Assembly (NCBI GenBank): GCA_019105125.1
Contig: JAHRWO010000320.1
Span: 1 to 6,541 of the forward strand
DNA length: 6,541 nucleotides
Direction: 5' to 3'
Source of the DNA: Flavobacterium sp.
GTDB taxonomy: Bacteria > Bacteroidota > Bacteroidia > Flavobacteriales > Flavobacteriaceae
A program made the position numbers and the translations under genes. Under the pieces are notes generated by a model that saw only the letters and a list, made by a program, of their open reading frames with translations, made no database searches and was not told the DNA's origin. Positions 1 through 6,077 of this stretch are shown here, in pieces (the stretch's first letter is position 1; the number at the start of each line of letters is the position of its first letter).

Positions 1-347
1 GGAACAGCTGTTGTAACTTTAGCTACTTCAATTCCGTTAAGTTCATCGTATAAAGCATTGAACTGTAAAGCAACATCGTTTAATAATTCAAATCTTTTGT
101 TTACTAAAAGCAACTGAAATAATCCTTTTGTCTCTTTTTGAACAGAAGTAAAAATTTCATTTAAAGAAGAAAATTTAATTTCCCCTTTAATTACTGGGCT
201 TTGCAAGAAATCTTTTAACTCAGCGCTGTCTTTAATTGCGTTAACAATTGAAGTCATGTCTGAATTTACAGCTTGTGTGCTGTTGTTCACTTGGGCAATG
301 TCCAAAATGGCTTTAGCGTATCGAATTGCTGCTCTAGTTCCTGCCAT
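1..347 (-). CDS. atpH: ATP synthase F1 subunit delta (OSCP-like), N-terminal part, cut by window edge
   Basis: The delta subunit sits on top of the F1 head and ties it to the b-subunit stator. The reading frame starts at an ATG (345-347), begins MAGTRAAIRYAKAILDIA, and stays open for 115 codons to the window edge. The RYAKAI(L/F)xxA opening is the hallmark of the N-terminal helical domain of delta/OSCP. Later stretches such as LKDFLQSPVI and FQLLLVNKRFELL fit the same helical bundle. Full-length homologues run to about 175-185 residues, so roughly the last third lies outside the window. The start is four bases after the atpF stop, which implies translation from the same mRNA. The leader is TATC before the ATG, with no purine-rich Shine-Dalgarno motif. 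Identification rests on sequence resemblance plus gene order (atpB-E-F-H), and both agree. Confidence 0.96.
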   Translation of the reverse strand, partial: MAGTRAAIRYAKAILDIAQVNNSTQAVNSDMTSIVNAIKDSAELKDFLQSPVIKGEIKFSSLNEIFTSVQKETKGLFQLLLVNKRFELLNDVALQFNALYDELNGIEVAKVTTAV

Positions 348-351
348 GATA

Positions 352-852
352 TTAGTTTAATTTAGCGTCACCTAACATTTTCTCAACTAATTTAGTTTGA
401 GCTTCTTTGTTAGATAATTCTCCTTTTAATAATGTCTCAGCAATTTCTAATGACAAAGAAGAAACTTGATTTTTCAATTCTGCCATAGCTGCATTTTTCT
501 CACTTTCGATTGAAGCTTTCGCAGCCTCGATCATTTTTTCTCCTTGAGCTTGTGCTTCAGATTTAGCATCAGCAATCATTTTTTCTTTGATTTCTCTTGC
601 TTCTTTGATCATAGCATCTCTTTCCGCTCTTGCTTCAGCTAATAATTTTTCATTATCCGCTTTAAGGTTTTGCATCTCTTTCTTAGCATTTTCTGCTGCT
701 AACAAAGCATTAGAAATACCTTCTTCACGAGCGGCTAATGCTGCTAAGATAGGTTTCCAAGCAAATTTAGCTAATAATACAATTAATATTACTAAGATAA
801 TAGCTTGCCAAAAAAACAAACCATAAGAAAAATCGTTGATTAACTTATCCAT
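352..852 (-). CDS. atpF: ATP synthase Fo subunit b
   Basis: Subunit b forms the peripheral stalk that keeps F1 from rotating with the rotor. The 166-residue product has one N-terminal membrane helix at about residues 10-30. It is followed by the conserved junction KFAWKPILAAL (29-39) and an RxxxIxxAL segment. From about 40 to 150 there is a long, strongly charged Ala/Glu/Lys-rich helix that forms the right-handed coiled coil of the b dimer. The length is normal for bacterial b subunits (about 155-170). There is one b gene and no b' paralogue nearby, so a homodimer is expected. The ATG at 850-852 follows an 89-base gap after atpE that contains a hairpin, and atpH begins four bases after the stop. 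A plus-strand open frame inside this gene is only a shadow of its Ala/Glu-rich codons. Confidence 0.97.
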   Translation of the reverse strand: MDKLINDFSYGLFFWQAIILVILIVLLAKFAWKPILAALAAREEGISNALLAAENAKKEMQNLKADNEKLLAEARAERDAMIKEAREIKEKMIADAKSEAQAQGEKMIEAAKASIESEKNAAMAELKNQVSSLSLEIAETLLKGELSNKEAQTKLVEKMLGDAKLN

Positions 853-897
853 TTATATAGTCTTTATAAAATTCTTTTTTAAATACTCTGTTTAATT

Positions 898-934
898 AAA
901 CAACACTTGTAGCCAACCGCTACAGGTGTTGTTT
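898..934 (-). terminator. Strong hairpin between atpE and atpF (possible attenuator, processing site or mRNA stabiliser)
   Basis: An inverted repeat pairs 901-913 with 919-931 around a five-base loop, and three more A-T pairs (898-900 with 932-934) extend it. In the atp mRNA (minus strand) 12 of the 13 core pairs are Watson-Crick and one is a C-A mismatch. On the opposite strand that position is a U-G wobble, so the fold is slightly better there. The run of eight T (932-939) follows the stem only when read on the plus strand. In the operon direction the stem is preceded by A8 and followed by UUUAAUUAAA. It starts about 10 bases after the atpE stop. It therefore looks like a partial terminator or a 3'-end protector that lets atpE be expressed above atpF and atpH. 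The structure is seen directly; the role is inferred. Confidence 0.5.
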
Positions 935-941
935 TTTTTAA

Positions 942-1136
942 TTAAGCTCCTAAGATTAAAGCACCGAATGCTAAACCTTCTAATAACGCTCCAATGATAA
1001 TCATTGCAGTTTGGATTTTTCCAGCAGCTTCTGGTTGACGAGCAATAGCATCCATTGCAGATCCACCAATTTTACCTAAACCTAAACCAGCTCCGATTAC
1101 GATTAAACCAGCTCCTACTAAATTTGGAATTGTCAT
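942..1136 (-). CDS. atpE: ATP synthase Fo subunit c (rotor-ring proteolipid)
   Basis: Subunit c forms the membrane rotor ring that carries protons through Fo. The 64-residue protein is a hairpin of two hydrophobic helices. The first contains the glycine repeat GAGLGLG (15-21), which allows tight helix packing. The polar loop ARQPEA (32-37) holds the invariant Arg-Gln-Pro that contacts the central stalk. The second helix contains the ion-carrying carboxylate Glu53 in GALLEGLAFGA. The residues that would coordinate Na+ are absent: Leu20 stands where Na+-type rings have Gln, and Gly54-Leu55 follow the Glu in place of Ser/Thr. Proton coupling is therefore expected. The length is short but normal for Bacteroidota. 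It lies 38 bases after atpB and is followed by a strong hairpin, which may help raise c-subunit output relative to the single-copy subunits. Confidence 0.98.
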   Translation of the reverse strand: MTIPNLVGAGLIVIGAGLGLGKIGGSAMDAIARQPEAAGKIQTAMIIIGALLEGLAFGALILGA

Positions 1137-1174
1137 GATAATTGATTTATATAATTAAACAAAATTTATACTTA

Positions 1175-2332
1175 TTAATGATGATCGTCGTGATGATGAT
1201 CTTGTACTGCCATACCTATAAATAAAGATGACAACATTGTAAAAATATACGCTTGTAAAAACGCTACTAATATTTCAATAACCGAAATAAACAAAGTTAA
1301 CGCTAATGAAACTGCTGTAGCTCCACCTACTGTTAATTGTTCTTTCATTAAAAATACGATTGCAATTAATCCCATTACTACAGTGTGACCCGCTGTAATG
1401 TTAGCAAAAAGACGAATCATTAATGAGAATGGTTTTGTGAACATACCTAACACCTCAATTGGTGCTAAGATAATTTTCATTGGAACAGGAACTCCTGGCA
1501 TCCAAAAAATATGTCCCCAATAATCTTTGTTCGCACTGAATTGCGTAATAAAGAAAGTAAATAAAGCAGCACATAAAGTGAAAGCAATATTTCCTGTTAC
1601 GTTAATTCCTAGCGGTGTTAATCCTAATAAGTTTAATAACCAAATTAAGAAGAATACCGTTAACAAATAAGGCATGAATTTTTTATACTTTTTCTCGCCA
1701 ATATTTGGTCTTGCAATTTCGTCACGCACATAGATTACTAAAGGCTCTAATACTCTGCTGAAACCTTTTGGTAAATTATTATGTCCGTTTTTGTATGTTT
1801 TTGCTAATCCAACAAATAAGAAGAATAAGATTGCCGCAGTAAGAATTAACGAAACTACGTTTTTAGTCATCGAAAAATTCAAAGGCATTTTGTTTGTTGG
1901 GTGGTGGTGATCATCCATAGTTAAATCACCAGCAGCGTTTGTTTCGTAAATTTTTCCGTGGAATAATTTGTAGAATTTACCGTCTACTTCAGCAACTGTT
2001 TCACCATAGTGGAATTTAGCTGCTGAGAAAATTTTTAATCCTCCATCAATTAAAATTACTGGAAGTGGGAACCCATAATGCTTACCTTCTGCCTCATCAG
2101 CAAAAAATGTAAAATAGTAATCGTCTTGAAGGTGGTGCTGAATATGAGCATTAACAACTTCTTTTGGCGATTTTGCTTCTTCTGCGTGACCTCCATGCGC
2201 TTCAACTTCTGTTGTTGCAGGCGCTGTGGCTACTTGTAAAGAATCAGTAGTTTCACTTGCAGAAAAAACCATTGAACTTGTTAAAAACAATATCGCTGTT
2301 AAAATGGAAATGGGTTTCCTTAAAATCATCAT
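1175..2332 (-). CDS. atpB: ATP synthase Fo subunit a, with signal peptide and His-rich N-terminal extension
   Basis: Subunit a holds the two proton half-channels next to the c ring. From the ATG at 2330-2332 it is 385 residues, longer than E. coli's 271. A signal peptide occupies about residues 1-25. A polar region (about 26-155) with 11 His, absent from the E. coli protein, comes next. The membrane core follows, with NLLGLTPLG near 234 and IRLFANITAGH, in which Arg307 is the essential Arg (E. coli R210). His316 and Glu353 occupy the E. coli E219 and H245 positions, a reciprocal swap. Gln360 matches Q252. The protein ends in a His/Asp tail. A longer frame from a TTG at 2366-2368 adds 12 residues. 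I reject it because that TTG is part of the predicted -7 promoter box and lies upstream of the expected transcription start, and because the ATG gives a cleaner signal peptide. A second ATG follows immediately (2327-2329) and is equally possible. Confidence 0.95.
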   Translation of the reverse strand: MMILRKPISILTAILFLTSSMVFSASETTDSLQVATAPATTEVEAHGGHAEEAKSPKEVVNAHIQHHLQDDYYFTFFADEAEGKHYGFPLPVILIDGGLKIFSAAKFHYGETVAEVDGKFYKLFHGKIYETNAAGDLTMDDHHHPTNKMPLNFSMTKNVVSLILTAAILFFLFVGLAKTYKNGHNNLPKGFSRVLEPLVIYVRDEIARPNIGEKKYKKFMPYLLTVFFLIWLLNLLGLTPLGINVTGNIAFTLCAALFTFFITQFSANKDYWGHIFWMPGVPVPMKIILAPIEVLGMFTKPFSLMIRLFANITAGHTVVMGLIAIVFLMKEQLTVGGATAVSLALTLFISVIEILVAFLQAYIFTMLSSLFIGMAVQDHHHDDHH

Positions 2333-2365
2333 AACTATAATTCTTATGTTTCCTAAAAATTTTTG

Positions 2366-2394
2366 CAAAAGTACAATTTTAATTAATATTCCAA
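2366..2394 (-). promoter_or_regulatory. Predicted Bacteroidota-type promoter in front of atpB
   Basis: Read on the minus strand, a TTG (2394-2392) is followed after 18 bases by TACTTTTG (2373-2366). That is an exact match to the -7 consensus TAnnTTTG used by the primary sigma factor of Flavobacterium and Bacteroides, with a -33 TTG at normal spacing. Transcription would start near 2358-2362, leaving an A/T-rich leader of about 26-30 bases before the atpB ATG at 2332. It lies in the 109-base gap after the upstream membrane-protein gene, the only wide gap between atpZ and atpE, and no terminator is visible there. It would let atpB-E-F-H be expressed more strongly than the accessory genes. Confidence 0.65.
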
Positions 2395-2441
2395 GTTTCT
2401 TGAATACATATTTTTTAAAGAATTATCGATTTTTCATTCCT

Positions 2442-2813
2442 TTATCCTTTTTTGTTTAATAATCTTATTACAAAATAGGCATCTAGACATAAAAAAATTA
2501 GAAAAGCGATGAAAAAATTAATTTTTAATTCTTTTGCGATAACCGTTCCTTGAAACAAAAATTGGGTAGCAATCACATAACTTAAAATCACTTTTGCAGA
2601 GGTTAATCCTAAAAAGGCATATCCTAATTGTTCTTTTGCTTTCTTATCAATTTGAAGCAACGCTAATAAAATAAGTGCCGTTAAAACCGCCTGACTCACA
2701 TAGGAAACCAAAAAGTTGGTCATGTTAAAATTTGCATCTACAAACTGAGCGATTCCAAAATGAATTCCAAAAAGTATCCCGACTACTATTGCTGCCTTGG
2801 CATAAACTGACAT
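2442..2813 (-). CDS. Small four-helix membrane protein in the AtpI position of the atp operon
   Basis: This 123-residue protein is almost entirely hydrophobic. It has four likely membrane helices at about residues 6-24, 34-54, 64-86 and 98-118, and Lys/Asp-rich connectors such as QIDKKAKEQ (54-62). The size, topology and place between atpZ and atpB match AtpI, the poorly conserved accessory of F-type ATPases that helps c-ring assembly and Mg2+ supply in some bacteria. The sequence itself shows no diagnostic AtpI motif that I recognise. It resembles a short membrane family found in Flavobacteriia (I think the one named DUF6168), but I cannot confirm that assignment here. The start ATG is only three bases past the atpZ stop, so the two are probably translated together. 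The function is inferred from position only. Confidence 0.85.
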   Translation of the reverse strand: MSVYAKAAIVVGILFGIHFGIAQFVDANFNMTNFLVSYVSQAVLTALILLALLQIDKKAKEQLGYAFLGLTSAKVILSYVIATQFLFQGTVIAKELKINFFIAFLIFLCLDAYFVIRLLNKKG

Positions 2814-2816
2814 ATC

Positions 2817-3038
2817 TTATTTATTTTTATTTATTTGATTCACTTGACTTATTACTTGATAAATGGCGATGAAGACTCCAATTAATGTAAAAATCTTAAA
2901 ATTGGTTTCCGCTACATTATTATTCGTTTTATCTAACCAAGTTCCTAAGTAGGAAAATCCAAAAATAACTAATCCCATTTGAAATGGGATAGTGATTAGA
3001 GCTAACCATTTATTCGGTTGTCTTTTTTTGGAATCCAT
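2817..3038 (-). CDS. atpZ: AtpZ-type ATP synthase accessory membrane protein
   Basis: The 73-residue protein has two membrane helices, at about 12-32 and 47-65, separated by a short polar loop and flanked by basic ends (KKR at 4-6, a Lys/Asn-rich tail). The first helix ends in YLGTWLDK (30-37), matching the G-x-W-L-D signature of the AtpZ/putative F0F1-ATPase subunit family that precedes atpB in many bacterial operons. AtpZ acts with AtpI in assembly of the enzyme or in Mg2+/Ca2+ transport in the few species studied; no role is proven in Bacteroidota. The ATG at 3036-3038 lies 34 bases after the bactofilin gene, and the stop is three bases before the next gene. The small size and generic hydrophobicity limit certainty, but motif, length and location agree. 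Confidence 0.82.
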   Translation of the reverse strand: MDSKKRQPNKWLALITIPFQMGLVIFGFSYLGTWLDKTNNNVAETNFKIFTLIGVFIAIYQVISQVNQINKNK

Positions 3039-3072
3039 GTTAATTTAGGATTTATTTAATTTACAAATAAAT

Positions 3073-3426
3073 TTATGAACTTCGCATTTCGCAACTTGCT
3101 TCAAACCTAGCACCTGGTTCAACCGCTAATTTACCAACGATCACTTCTCCCGTAATATGTGCTTTTGATTTTACATTTAGCATTCCTTCGGCTTGTAACT
3201 TTCCTGAAAATATACCTTCGATGTCAATACTTTTACAAACGATATCACCTATTACTTCACCTGTTGGACCAATTACAATTTTTCCTTCGGAAGTAAAATT
3301 TCCTTTTAGCTTTCCATCTAAACGAAAATCGGCGAAAGTGGTAATATCTCCTGTAATAGTAGTTCCTTCAACAATTCTATTGGTTTTGCCTAATAAATGG
3401 TCTTGATTCTTTACTTTTTCAAACAT
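3073..3426 (-). CDS. Bactofilin (polymer-forming cytoskeletal protein)
   Basis: Bactofilins polymerise without nucleotide into filaments or patches that scaffold cell-wall and envelope proteins. This 117-residue protein has a short flexible N-terminus (1-15). A right-handed beta-helix core (about 16-112) follows, visible as regularly spaced Gly rungs: ITGDIT (24-29), LDGKLKGNF (36-44), GPTGEVIGDIV (53-63), IEGIFSGKL (69-77), ITGEVIVGKL (91-100) and the closing PGARFEASCEM (104-114). The last motif, with its Cys, is typical of the family. The length is usual for the short Bacteroidota form. It starts 20 bases after the sprE stop with no terminator between, so it is probably co-transcribed with sprE and read on into atpZ. 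The family call is firm. A link to T9SS, gliding or cell shape is inference from position. Confidence 0.94.
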   Translation of the reverse strand: MFEKVKNQDHLLGKTNRIVEGTTITGDITTFADFRLDGKLKGNFTSEGKIVIGPTGEVIGDIVCKSIDIEGIFSGKLQAEGMLNVKSKAHITGEVIVGKLAVEPGARFEASCEMRSS

Positions 3427-3446
3427 ATTAATAGGGATTTGGGTTC

Positions 3447-6077
3447 TTATTTATTTAACAAAATCCATTCGTTCATCTTCTTTTTCATTTGAATGATTTT
3501 GTAATCTTCTGTTGAAACAACATAAGTTTTATCTGATATTTTATAGTCTTTATGTGTTTGTAAAAAACCTAGTATTGAAGCTGCTTGTTCTTTAGATTCA
3601 AAACCATGAACCACTATAAAATTTTCGTTCAAAGAATAAATATCCTCTGAGATTTTTAGAGAAGCAATGTTCGATTCATTTGTAAAATTAGAAATTTTAT
3701 CCATTAAATTCTTGACCTCTTTTTCGTATGGATATTTTTTAGGAAAGACAAGCTTGAAAGATGAAGGGGCTGCTTTTCCAAAATCTAATGCTTCAATTGA
3801 TGGAATTTCGTCTTTTAATATTTTTTCTGCTTGTTTGCCTTCCTGAGCATTAGGATAGGTTAACGCTACAAAGTTTAATGCTTTTTTATACTCATCCAAT
3901 CCACTTGTTCTACCACTTACTTTTGCTTTAAGCATTTCAAACTTAGGAAGCGATTCCTCTCCTGTGAATTTAATGATTGCTTCTTCAAGTAAGACGGTAA
4001 CTTCTCTTAACTGGTTATTTTCAAAAATTTTATACAATTGTTTAAAGACAATTTCAGGATTATCCTGATCTGTAATTTCAATTTCTGGATTGTTGATTAT
4101 TTGAGCATATCTGCTCTCTGGATATTGACTTAAAATTTGCTGCTTCAAACGTGCTGCTTTTTCAGGCGCAATTAATTGGTAAATTTTAAACAAATTATAT
4201 AACGACGGTAGTACTAATCGCTCTTCAGGATTGTTTAATAAAAGTTGTTCTAAACGCGAAGCTGCCAATTCGTATTCTTTGAATTTTTCTTTGTAAATCA
4301 AACCTAATTGATAATAGGCAAAGTTTCGGTCTTTTTCTAGATTAGCAATGATTTCCTGATCTTCTGGTATCTTATCTAAATACGTTTGCACATTATACTT
4401 CTGGTCGAGTTCTTTAGCTTCTTTTGATGCGGTATCTTGACTTTCTTCTGTAGTTAAATCATTTTCGCTTTGCGAATTTTTATTGGAAGAAGATAACCTC
4501 CAATTATCCGCTAGTGTTCGTTTACCCCATCGTGTTTGAAATTCTCTTTTTCCAAGTTCTACTGCTACAGGATTGTAAAAATAGAAATTGCTTTGATTAG
4601 ATTTAGTACCAACTTGAGCTGGCGTAACAATCGCAGGCATTTCAAGTGTGTTATCTCCTCCTTTTTTAAAAGGAAGATCGTCTGTCATAAAATCATTAGT
4701 ATTTGAATTTGAATTAGCCTTCAGATTTACCTCTTTCTTTGCTTTTTCTTCTGCTAATTTGGCCTTTATTTCATCTTGTACTTTTAAATTAAAGATGTAA
4801 TCTTCATAATATTTTTTTCTATCGGAAACATTCATAGCAACAACTTTAAGAATACTATCATTTTGTTGCGCAATTGCTTCGTACTTTATTACGTCATCCA
4901 GATTATCTCTTTTTTTCTTTATTTTTCTATACTCTCGAGTTCTTTCCTTAAGATTCAAAAGAGTGCTATCATAATACTTACCTGCTTCCTTATATTGCGC
5001 ATTTTTGAAATAAATTTCTCCAATATTTCTATAATTTGAAGCAACCAAATAAGTGTCTTGTGACTTTGCCTTTAATGATTTATTATAATACAATAAAGCT
5101 TTGTTATGTATTCCTAAATCATTATAAAACAACGCCATTTGATGATTTAAAACATCTAAAAAAGGACTATTTTCTCTATCTTCTAATAACTTATTAAACT
5201 TTTCTACAAATAATAAAGTATCGCCTTTGGTATAATCTAATTGTGACGCCAATTTTGCATGAGACTGAATAACGTATCTGCGTGGTGCTCTTCTATTCAT
5301 TTCAATAACCTCTTGAAACGCACCGTAAGCACTATCTTTTTGATTCAAACTTTCATACAACTGCCCTAAAATAAAAGTATAACGCGCTTTTTCTTCGTTA
5401 TTTTTTGTTTTTTCTTTGGCTACCTTCAATACTGTTACTGCAGAATCTCTAACTTCAAGTTTTATGTAAGCCTCAGCAAGCATCGCATGAGCATCAGCCA
5501 AATCTTGGCCTTCAATTTTTTGGTCTCTCAGGAGTAACTTTAAATTTTTAATAGCTACATCTTCATTATCTAATCGGATATTTACTTTTTCCCTCCAAAC
5601 TTTAGCATGATAGATTCGATCGCTCAGTGGATACTTGTATAAAATATAATTTAATGCTTCTAAAGAGGGTATATACCGATTGTCATAATAGCGGGCTTTT
5701 GCTAACAACAAATAGGCCTCGTCCATTTGTGGATTTTTTTCCATTCCACCAATATTCATTGAATGTTTTTGAATTGCTTTAGTGGCTTTTTCTTCTGCTC
5801 TTTCGAAATTCTTATTACTAGATTGCTCTGTGGAAATAGATTTTTCAACCCTTTGAACGCGTTCTATTGGTAAAATTTCCCAAAAATTATCTTGATAAGT
5901 AGTTTTCAGTTCCTCTAAACCTTTATCTAAGGCAACATTACCATTAAACAAAACATTGTATTCTGTTGTAACTGCATGGAAATTGCGATTAACAAACTTA
6001 TCTTTTTTAACAGAACATGCTATTAAAACCAATATGAAGCCTAAAACAAGACAATATTTTTTTATGGTGTTTTTCAA
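3447..6077 (-). CDS. sprE: Type IX secretion / gliding motility lipoprotein SprE (PorW family), TPR protein
   Basis: SprE in Flavobacterium johnsoniae and its counterpart PorW in Porphyromonas gingivalis are outer-membrane lipoproteins needed for type IX secretion and, in F. johnsoniae, for normal gliding. The 876-residue product begins with a lipoprotein signal: basic start, hydrophobic stretch, lipobox LIAC with Cys21. The mature end CSVKKDKF has no acidic surface-export signal, so it probably faces the periplasm. TPR-like helix pairs lie at about 122-150, 196-222, 231-260, 311-337 and 349-375, and again at 586-617, 624-655 and 714-744. Between the two sets is a charged, low-complexity linker holding FYFYNP (498-503), EFQTRWGKR (512-520) and DNWR (524-527), which I recognise as a family signature. 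The C-terminus (about 771-865) looks like a small alpha/beta domain. The start is TTG: no ATG occurs before the upstream in-frame stop, and a later Met would lose the lipobox. Confidence 0.9.
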   Translation of the reverse strand: MKNTIKKYCLVLGFILVLIACSVKKDKFVNRNFHAVTTEYNVLFNGNVALDKGLEELKTTYQDNFWEILPIERVQRVEKSISTEQSSNKNFERAEEKATKAIQKHSMNIGGMEKNPQMDEAYLLLAKARYYDNRYIPSLEALNYILYKYPLSDRIYHAKVWREKVNIRLDNEDVAIKNLKLLLRDQKIEGQDLADAHAMLAEAYIKLEVRDSAVTVLKVAKEKTKNNEEKARYTFILGQLYESLNQKDSAYGAFQEVIEMNRRAPRRYVIQSHAKLASQLDYTKGDTLLFVEKFNKLLEDRENSPFLDVLNHQMALFYNDLGIHNKALLYYNKSLKAKSQDTYLVASNYRNIGEIYFKNAQYKEAGKYYDSTLLNLKERTREYRKIKKKRDNLDDVIKYEAIAQQNDSILKVVAMNVSDRKKYYEDYIFNLKVQDEIKAKLAEEKAKKEVNLKANSNSNTNDFMTDDLPFKKGGDNTLEMPAIVTPAQVGTKSNQSNFYFYNPVAVELGKREFQTRWGKRTLADNWRLSSSNKNSQSENDLTTEESQDTASKEAKELDQKYNVQTYLDKIPEDQEIIANLEKDRNFAYYQLGLIYKEKFKEYELAASRLEQLLLNNPEERLVLPSLYNLFKIYQLIAPEKAARLKQQILSQYPESRYAQIINNPEIEITDQDNPEIVFKQLYKIFENNQLREVTVLLEEAIIKFTGEESLPKFEMLKAKVSGRTSGLDEYKKALNFVALTYPNAQEGKQAEKILKDEIPSIEALDFGKAAPSSFKLVFPKKYPYEKEVKNLMDKISNFTNESNIASLKISEDIYSLNENFIVVHGFESKEQAASILGFLQTHKDYKISDKTYVVSTEDYKIIQMKKKMNEWILLNK

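Noticed and set aside
587..826. Open frame on the plus strand inside atpF (79 codons)
   Set aside because: It lies wholly antisense to a clear b-subunit gene, its Ala/Ser/Leu-rich content mirrors the coiled-coil codons, and it has no recognisable domain.
1137..1174. Promoter-like TAAATTTTG between atpB and atpE
   Set aside because: The spacing inside the box is one base too long for TAnnTTTG, and no TTG lies at the right distance upstream.
1175..1215. GAT/CAT-rich stretch at the atpB 3' end as a DNA repeat
   Set aside because: It is the codon run for the His/Asp tail of AtpB, not an independent repeat element.
2333..2441. Terminator between the small membrane-protein gene and atpB
   Set aside because: Only short 4-5 base stems with large loops can be drawn, and no T-tract follows a stable stem in the operon direction.
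2226..2459. Open frame on the plus strand across the atpB start and upstream gap (77 codons)
   Set aside because: It is antisense to the signal-peptide region and promoter, has AT-rich random-looking content, and shows no family resemblance.
3221..3406. Open frame on the plus strand inside the bactofilin gene (61 codons)
   Set aside because: It is the reverse-strand shadow of the repetitive beta-helix codons, Ser/Pro/Ile-rich without a domain.
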